From: Periconia sp. R9002
Lineage: Eukaryota > Ascomycota > Dothideomycetes > Pleosporales > Periconiaceae
Direction: 5' to 3'
NCBI GenBank assembly: GCA_023627715.1
Contig: JAMAHW010000012.1
Span: forward strand, 124,001 to 188,000
DNA: 64,000 bases
Positions within the stretch are counted from its first letter, which is position 1. The number at the start of each line of letters is the position of its first letter. Positions 56,246 to 64,000 of the stretch are shown here, in pieces. A program made the position numbers and the translations under genes. A model generated the notes under the pieces. The model was not told the origin of the DNA. It did not search any database and was given only the letters and a program-made list of their open reading frames with translations.

Positions 56246-59200
56246 CTAATACCTCATCTTCCCCAACAACCCAAAGCACCACGCACAATCCCTCTCGCTC
56301 CTCAACTGCACCATGAAAACCCTCGCGCGCGCACCCATGACACCCCCCGTATCAGCCGGCACACCGCCCACGAGATCTTCCCACACGCTGACCGCGATGC
56401 CCAACCGCGCGACACGCTCAAAGCAGGACTCGCCGAGCGTCACGTCGAGCAGCGTCTCGTTGTTCTTCTTGGAGGTGATGACGATGCGTTTTTCCTGCGC
56501 GGGGTCGCCGCGGGCGGCGCCGGGGGAGCCTTGGCCGTTGCGCGAGCCGCCGGGGGGCGTGGTGGAGGAGGCGTCGGGAAGCATGATGGTGATGCGCGCG
56601 GAACCCATGTCGCGCCATTTCTTGAGGGACTCGCGCTCGTAGAGGCGGCATTTGGTGTTGACGATGCCTGCGGATGCTGCGATGACGCCGTTGGGCGTGC
56701 TGGTCCCTGAGCCGGACCCGCTGGAGCCCGTGTCGAAGCTGTTGGCGGCGCTGCGGGAGCCGAGTGTTGAGTCGCGGATGCTGAAGCGCCCGTTCTTGGT
56801 GAAGCTGAAGCGGGCCATGGCGCTGCGGAGCGCGGAGTTCATGGTGCCGACGGAGGATTCGGTAGCGGCAGATATGGAGGCGGCGCGCGTGCTGGTCTTG
56901 CGGTAGGAGCTGCGACGGCCGAGGGTGCCTCCGAACCAGCCCCCGGAGTTGCTATTGCTGGTGCGCGCGGCGTTTTGGCGGTCCATGACCTCGGCCCAGC
57001 TGCTTTGGCCATACGGCCCGCGCGCGTTCTGGAGCGCAATATACGTGGGGTTGTTGATGCGGGCGTAATTGATCATGGCATACAGCTGGTCGCACTCGGT
57101 GGGTGTGCGGCTTCGAAGCATGCTGTAGTTGCCGGCCTTGACGCGCGACTCAGCGGTTGGGGGCGAGCGGATCTCGATGTCGAGACCAGTGGATTTGCGG
57201 AGCGGCACCAGGGGTGTGAGCTCGAGCACGATGAGGGGAGCTCGTCCGTCGGGCGGGAGGATCTCGTCGCCGTCTGTCATGATCTGCTTAGGGCTGGAAC
57301 TGCTCATCTCAAACACTTGGATTTTTCCGGGCGTGACCAGAATGTTCAATTCAGAGTGGTGTAGGTCTTTCCATTGCCCGGTTTCATTGTACCACGTCTT
57401 AACGAAGGCAATGGATTGCGAAGCTTTGCTCGAGTTCTTGGGCACCGCTCGGTATGGGGTGTTGGAAGCCGACTGAGAGGGTGTAATGGAAGCATTGCCA
57501 GCAGGAAGCGTGTAGACGGATGCAGGAGGCGACACCTTGGGAAGAGAGCGTATTTGTCCGAGAGGCATCAATGGTGTTGGCACATCATCGTCAAGCTCGT
57601 CCTCGGATGAGTCAGAGGTGATGGAATCTTCATCTTCGGAAACCTCTGGCTCGCTTTCGCTAGACGATTCCGAGCAGGTAGACGGTTCGTATTCGTGCTT
57701 GAGAGGTGAAGACGAGCGCCGTTTAGCCTGCAGACCTGAGCCTGTGGGTGTGAACACTGGAGTTTTGGAGCCCTTCAAGGTAACTGGAGTGGCAGGACTG
57801 GGTGAGCGGTGTTCTGGAACTGGCGGAGGCACATCATCATCGTCCTCCTGGATAGGCTCGATCTGGCGCTCCGCGAATTTTGGCGGGGCGGACGCAGGGG
57901 GTTCGGGGTCGTCGGTCTTCACAGGAGTAGTGGGCTGGCTCGACTTGCGCTGCCTGGGAATGGTTGGCATATCCATGCTGGGGACGGATGAGGCGCGCCG
58001 GTGTGCTTGCGGCCTGGAGGGCGGTTCGTAGTCATCTTCAATGGACATGGTATCCTCGTCCGACTCGTCTGAATAGTCCACCTCAGAGGAGTTGGGTAGC
58101 CAGACGCTGTAACCCTTGCCGGAAACCACAGACGATGAATTGATGGAGCTGGTCGACTGAGGGCGTTGTTTCCGGCTGCGTGAAGATTGTTTTCTAGGGG
58201 GCTTGGGTTCTTCATCAGCCGGATCATCCAACACGATCTGCCTCGACGGGCGAGATGATGTTGGGGAAGGCGCAGGTCTCGACATTCGCCTGGCACGAGT
58301 CCGTTTGAGAGATATTGGGGAGCCAGTGCCAGGTTGCTCCATGGCTTCATTGAAGCTGCGCGGAGTGCGCTCCAGATCTTCTCCAGGCCGGCTTTTCCTC
58401 AGCGGGGAGGCAGAGAAGGAATGAGCTGCGTCAAGCGGAGACGGTGGAGATGATGGCCTTCCGACTTGGGAAGGTTCCGTACTGGGTGGAGTAATTGGCG
58501 ATACGCTGCGGGTCTGGGATAGCCTGTCGGGGGTTTCGAAGCTCCACCTCTTTGAAGACGATATATTGGCTTGCTCTCCAATGGGAATCTCGACTTGGTG
58601 GGGACTAGGAGTGCGGCTCTTATGCGGAGGAGTGGAGCCGGTGGCGGCGGATACCAAAGAGGAAGAAGCATGGCTGCTCGCTGCCCGTGGCGCCTTCTTC
58701 AATGTCAGTTCACGTTTGAGTTCTGTGATCTGCGGCGGGATTGGATGGAGGCCCAGCATCTGCACCCAGTCGAATCCGACTTGTTCATCATCAATCGTCA
58801 GAGACATGACTTCACGCCATTCACTTCCATCGCCGTGGTTGCCGCGTATCATGACAACAATTTCACCTTTCTGGTCTCCGTTGCGAGCAGATATGCGGCT
58901 TTGCTGAATTGGAGGGAGAAGGAGCCAGCGTCCAGATTTGTCCACTTCACATATTAACAAGTCCCCACCAGGGCTACTACCCGCTGTGTTGTCGCGGATG
59001 AGCAGCTCCACGCCACAATTGAGTTCCTGTCCACTGGAATGGTAGAGATGCATGTCGAAGTGATCTCTTGCCCGCACGCAACGGCTTGGATCGATGCGAA
59101 CGCCAGCGAGAGGCGCCAGACTCCTCGGGTCGCGAGCGCGAGTGGGATCTATCTTTGCGGCGGCCTCATCTTCAAGTCTCGCATGTTCGTCGTTGGATCG

Positions 59201-61914
59201 TTTCCTCGCAAACGTGACCAACTCCTGGAAGGCAGTGGACATTTTCTCTGCGCGGTCAGAAGGCTTAACGTGATGGATCCCCTGTTATAATTAGCACGAT
59301 ACTATTACCATTGCATTAAAGAAGTACACACCTTGAGAGTCTTGGAAAGATACTTCAAGCGCACAAGGGGTCGCTTCAACATGTAAGCGACATCCACCCG
59401 CTCCCCATCGCCATTAACCACATAGCCTTCGGCATTGCGTGGCAGACCCTCGTCCCAGGGCGCGCCATCATCGGGCCCCTTGACTACCTTTGCTGGGGTA
59501 AAAGGATCCTCATCCGCGGGCGCAAGGCTAACGACTACGTCTTGGAAGCCGAGCCGCCACGACTTGATATAGTCGGAGTATACCCGTTGTGCGCTCTGAG
59601 CCCATGACAAGAATGCATCTGCATCATCCTTGGGAACGCGCTTGTGCAGGGTTTTTAGACGCTCTAGTGAGACGCCCATGTCCACTATAGGTTTCGTGAC
59701 AGCAGACGGGTCGGAATTAACGGAACGATTGAACAGGTCGACAGCGACTGAAGAGTCAGTCTTTGATAAAACGACACTTAGAAGCACAGGAATCACGCCG
59801 TCCACAAGAGTGCGGAGCTCTCGCATATATTTGCTCTCATCAGTAGCAAGTTCCCTCATGACATCACCGATTGTCGCGGTAGCCAAGCGGCTGCGGTTTG
59901 TGCGAATGCTGCGAGCAGACACAATACTCCTGGCACCAGCCTTAGGCATGGACAGCACCGATATCAGATCGGCATGGCTAGCGAGTCTCCGCCTTGTACT
60001 CCTCCGGCTGACAATTGTCGATGTCTCTAGCTGGGATCCGAGTTGCGAAGCTGGCGCTCTTGGTGTATTGTGCTCATCCACGACGGTTTCTCCTGCCTCT
60101 GAGATGGTTGTTTCTGAGGGAGGAGCAAGCTGGGTCTTGGTGAAGGTGTCGACCGATACAATGGTGGAGAGTTTCCTGCCAGTGGTGGGAAACATGCGGC
60201 GTATAGTTGGGCTTTCAAACGGTGCCATCAGCTGGTCCTTGTCTACTTCTGACAATGCACTGGAGTCGACAGAGGAGGTCGGGGCTGACGAGGCTACTTC
60301 ACTGCTATTTTCCGAATCAAGACGAGAGTGGAACGACATGGCGCGTTCTTTGGTTGGAGAATGTTGGGTGCGCTTAGCACCACGGCGCTTCAACGTTGGA
60401 GTTGGCGTGTCTCGCTCGACGGCGGAGACGTCATCGACTGATTTTGTAGGTGTTGCAAGCGTAGGAACATTGTCCAAGTCCAATGGTGAACTGATCTTTG
60501 CGGGCGGACTTTGTCTCTTCCGCCGTCTTTTGCTCTCACTGGTGGGCTCTGGGACCTCATCCACCACCTTTTCCTTGGAGTCGCTGGACAAGCTCACATC
60601 AGAGCGGTTCTGGGTAGGCTGCAGTTCCAATGTAGAAACAGAATCCTTTGATTTGCGCCTGCGGCTGGAGTGTGAAGCAGCGAGGGGATCGGGTGTGGTT
60701 TGGAGCCAGGCTTCGAGGCGGCTGCCAAACACCTGTGGAGGGGTGGCGGGGGCAACTGGATCGAGAGATCGCGGAGGTGGTGCCTTTTCCTCCTTTTCTA
60801 GTGACCTTCTCGACCTTCGCCGGCTGGAAACGGCCGATTCCCGCTTTTCGTCTTTCGGTGAGGGGTCCCGTGAATTATCATGTGAAACATCACTGGATTC
60901 GTGTCTCCTGCTCCTTCTCCGACTCCTCCTCGAATCTTCTTTTTTCTGTAAGTCCACCAAACTCGGCTCATCATACTCTACTGTGATCACATTAGTTGGA
61001 TCCTCGCTCAAAGAAGTCCGCGATTTATGTAGGGATGCGGGTTTCGTGATCGACACGTCATCGGTCGAAAGCGAGCCCCGAGGGGATGTTTGGGCGCGTC
61101 GACGGCGCACGCGCACCAGTTCCGTCTTTTCCTTTTCTGGTGAGGCTGGTGGTGAGGTTTGTCCTTCATCCGCGCTCTTGGTGTCCTTCTCGCCAGCAGA
61201 TCCGCGGCTCAAGGGTCGCGTATCAGCGCCATCCGCCCCCGAGCTCCTGGGTCGCGATAGGCGGCGCTTCCTCTCGCTGCGCGTCCTACCAGTCGTCCGT
61301 TTTGGTGTTATCTTGGGTTTGGGTAATACGGGAGCAGCTGCTTCTGCCGGCTCGGCAGTATCCTTTTCCTTCTCTTTCTCTTTCTCCTTGGGGTCGGAAT
61401 TCTGGGCGCGGCGGACAACGGGTCGCACCCAGGCGGTCGGGACGGGTTTTGGTGAGGTTCTTGTTGCATTCTTCGGTGGAGACTTTTTGGTGCGCCAGTG
61501 GGAGTCGCTGACGACGCGCTTCTTGGGGGCAGTAGCAGTGTGAACTTCGTCGTCGAGCTTGTTGGCGGGCGGCGGCTGCTTCTTTGCGCTTTTGGGCTGA
61601 GGACTGGCGGCAGCGGTGGGTGTCTTGTCCGCGTCGAGGGGTTTAGATTTCGGGGTGGTGGGAGCGGCGGGGGTCGAAGTAGAGGAAGAGGGGATGGGAG
61701 CTGGTGTCGGGGGCGTGGGTGTGGGAGTCGATGTTTTTGGTGTTCGTGTTGTTGTTATGACTGGCGGCGGCGGCGGGCTGGCTGGGGACTCGACAGCAGC
61801 AGCGGGCCCACCATCGGGAGCGGCATCGAGCTCCTGCTGCCATTTTCTGATTTTGTCCTTGACGTTGGCAGGGCGGTCGATACCAATGGCCTTGCCGAAT
61901 TCATTTCCCTTCAT
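56246..61914 (-). CDS. large RhoGEF (DH) domain protein
   Basis: Two long frames belong to one gene. Exon 1 is 61914-59332 and exon 2 is 59281-56246, joined in phase 0 through a 50-bp GTGTGT...ACAG intron; the product is 1872 residues. Residues 1-650 are disordered, rich in Ser, Arg, Pro and Lys. The DH fold starts near residue 660 (IGDVMRELATDESKYMREL, then VDGVIPVLLSVVLS) and runs through the splice junction, LKYLSKTLK-GIHHVKPSDR. A PH-like region with HFDMHLYHSSGQELNCGVEL and a second disordered Ser/Pro-rich stretch follow. The C-terminal 150 residues (CRLYERESLKKWRDMGSARI onward) look like a second PH/Ran-binding-like fold. DH domains exchange GDP for GTP on Rho-type GTPases at the membrane or polarity sites. 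The target GTPase is unknown. Confidence 0.85.
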
Positions 61915-63571
61915 CTTTGGCGATGATGTCTTGATCCCGTCATGGCCGGGGTTACTGCGGAGGGAATGAAGTGGAGGATGCGACGGGAGCAGGTGCTTGC
62001 GGTGTAGGCGAGGGCGCGTCAGCGGCGGAGGCGGGCATCCACTGGACAGACGACGGGTTGGCGCAGCAATGTGCCGTGGCCGGCTCGATGAATGAACGTA
62101 TGGGGTGAGGGGGGGAGGGAGGGGAAATGTGGCGGATTTGAGCGAGTGTCGCGACTGCGGGGGAGAAGGGAGAGGTAGGTGGTGGAGGAGGATAAATGAC
62201 GGAGTCGGATGGATTTGTTGTTGTTGGGTTTGGGTGGAGTGGAGAGCTAGCTAGCTACCTATCTAGTGCGGGCTGGCATGACCTGACTTCACCTCGCTAT
62301 CCTGTCCTTGCCGGCCACAACAACAAATAATAAGCCCGGCTCTTACCAGTTGACCAGTATCCCTGTTCTATTTTATGCATGTGCATGGCGGGAGATAGGC
62401 GAACACGAAAAGATTGTCTTCGTATTTCTGCGGTGTTTGTTTTTTCTCAGCTGTGTTACTGAACTTGTTCCCCTTCCGTTCCCGCAGTATGCGGAAGAGG
62501 ACGACATGTTGCACGAGCAAGATACGCAGTACAGCATTAGACCAGTAGATGGATACGCGCGTGCGTGCATGCATGCATATGTAAATGGGTAAAAGTATAT
62601 TCACTGTTACATAATGTATGTGTGTATGTACATGTACGTGTAAAAAGCATGTGCGATTAACCTCTAAACCTTAGAACTACCCAAGCCAATCAACAACATA
62701 CATAGTGTTGACTTCACTCGTCTTACCACTCCATCTACCCAATACTCTCTAGAAAAAGGAAGAAGATTCTATCCAGCAACACTTGCATACACTCACAACT
62801 TGCTTCCATTACAAGCATTAACTTGCATGTATATGAAGCAAGCAAGTAAGAAAGCATGTTTGTTTACCCACACAACATCCACCGCACCAACCCGTTTCGG
62901 GTCTAGCTTCACATACACAGACGGACGCTAAGCTCTAGATGCATCACAGTATCCATCCAAATATTGAAACAACAATCCGGTTTTCTACACTTCTTTATAT
63001 GAACTTGTGCATGAATTTCACGTGTTGTTATAAGAATCGATGAATAGAAATATCTCATCTCGGCGCAATTCACGGCATGTACACACATGTGCATGAACAG
63101 ATGTACTCGACCATTGAAGTCGGCACGTGTTTATCCCTTCTCGAGATCCCGATCTCCCACGCAACGCACGGACCGTTCCAGTCACGCCCAGCCACCACTC
63201 CCTCCTCCCGTAACTCTATCGCCTCGGGTCCATCATTGCATGCATATGTGCGAGCTATGGATGCTTCCCAGAATACCGACACCATGTTCTCGTCCCATCC
63301 ACGGTACTGGCAATCCAACAAAGCTACTTCCAACCTCCTCCCTTCCCGCTCCAACAAAATACAGGTTGAGAGGCATTAAATATTACATATACTTCCATCC
63401 ATCTAGTCTAAATATGTTGGGGTATATAATGGCGCAAGCGTGAGCGAATGCGATTGATCTCAATGATGCCATCTCTGCTACACTGTTATGCGCAACTCCC
63501 TTTTGTCGTCCTACACCTCCATCAACGGGTGTCGAAGGTTTTGAATCCCCCAACACAACACCGCCGCCGCT
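61915..63571. other. intergenic region between RhoGEF and EBP-like genes
   Basis: About 1.66 kb. The left 300 bp is GC-rich and G/A-rich and should hold the RhoGEF promoter and leader; an out-of-frame ATG lies at about 61946. A GCTAGCTAGCTACC stretch is at about 62248. The remainder is AT-rich with only short frames and no recognised feature. Confidence 0.35.
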
Positions 63572-64000
63572 CTACTGCTTCTTCTTCGCCGCGCCATTAG
63601 CTTGACCATTCGCAACACCACCCTTCTTTAGCAGCCTTTCGGCCTTGTTCAACCCCTCAAATGCCCTCCACGTCGCCGCGACTCCGGTGCCGACTAGGAA
63701 CAGCGGAATCACAATCCAAAATGCGTTCATCAACACAAAGTAGCACCAAAAGTAGTAGGGTTCGGGGCGCGAGTAGGACCGGTTGAGTAGGTAGTGGTCG
63801 AACATGCTAGTCGCGTAGTAAAGAACGTCACCGTAGAACTGGCCAAGCGAGACAATAATCTGGAAGGGGTAGCGCAGCGGGTGGTCGGTCGCGATGAAGC
63901 CGGCAGTGATGAATGACATGGGGCCCCAGAAAACCTGCAAATGCCCAGATTAGTTTGGTGATATGCGATGCGATGCGATGCGCACGGCGACTCACGGCGG
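63572..64000 (-). CDS. EBP/EXPERA-domain membrane protein, C-terminal part
   Basis: The last exon (63934-63572) encodes 120 residues, and an intron of about 61 bp (63995-63935, GTGAGT...GCAG) leads to an exon that leaves the window after five bases. The visible part matches the C-terminal half of emopamil-binding-protein-like EXPERA proteins. It has FWGPMSFITAGFIATDHPLR, GQFYGDVLYYATSMFDHYLL, then RPEPYYFWCYFVLMNAFWIV and a basic tail ending AAKKKQ, which resembles an ER-retention-type dilysine ending. EBP proteins are ER sterol delta8-delta7 isomerases; fungi more often use Erg2 for that step, so the substrate is uncertain. Two or three transmembrane helices are visible. The intron contains a GCGAT repeat. 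Confidence 0.8.

Noticed and set aside
59630..61543. 637-codon plus-strand frame opposite the RhoGEF gene
   Set aside because: It consists of Ser/Gly/Leu/Arg runs that mirror the Ser/Arg-rich codons of the real gene. There is no domain, and the DH domain on the other strand is clear.

Overview
The window reads as nuclear DNA of a filamentous ascomycete (Pezizomycotina). Genes are separated by 0.3-2 kb and interrupted by short introns of roughly 50-80 bp with GT(A/G)AG-type donors. Families that are typical of these fungi are present: Clr5-ankyrin, HET, Dal5-like permease and amadoriase. A Dothideomycete is a reasonable guess from the gene mix, but that is inference. I see no ribosomal RNA, convincing tRNA or CRISPR.

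Left part (0-31 kb): mostly metabolism and transport. In order there is an amadoriase-type flavoprotein (-), a Clr5-ankyrin protein (-), a Dal5-like permease (-) divergent from a 5-oxoprolinase (+), a monocarboxylate-type permease (+), a MITE-like foldback, a 69-residue single-span membrane protein (-), a protein kinase (-), a short-chain dehydrogenase (-), an unrecognised protein with a glycine-rich hydrophobic tail (+), a GABA/choline-type permease (-) and a D-2-hydroxyacid dehydrogenase (+). Several of these would serve uptake and breakdown of nitrogen and carbon compounds, but only the permease/oxoprolinase pair shares a promoter region.

Middle (32-45.3 kb): an F-box/2EXR-like protein (+), then two convergent genes (+ and -) that share a cysteine-histidine module I cannot name. 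Next come a threefold 275-bp tandem repeat, a HET-domain gene (+), and a head-to-head pair of a proteasome assembly chaperone 4-like gene (-) and a carnosine N-methyltransferase-like gene (+).

Right part (45.3-64 kb): about 10 kb (about 45.87-55.89 kb) holds no recognisable gene but about 35 degenerate tandem units with a period near 265 bp. Each unit repeats the same order of elements: a purine tract with a TATA-like box, a CTTACTAA box, a GATG/CATC inverted repeat, an ATG-containing AT-rich box and a pyrimidine tract. The units are best preserved at the right end. This array is the most unusual thing in the window. It is followed by a large RhoGEF (DH-domain) gene (-) and the last exons of an EBP/EXPERA-like membrane protein (-) that runs off the right edge.
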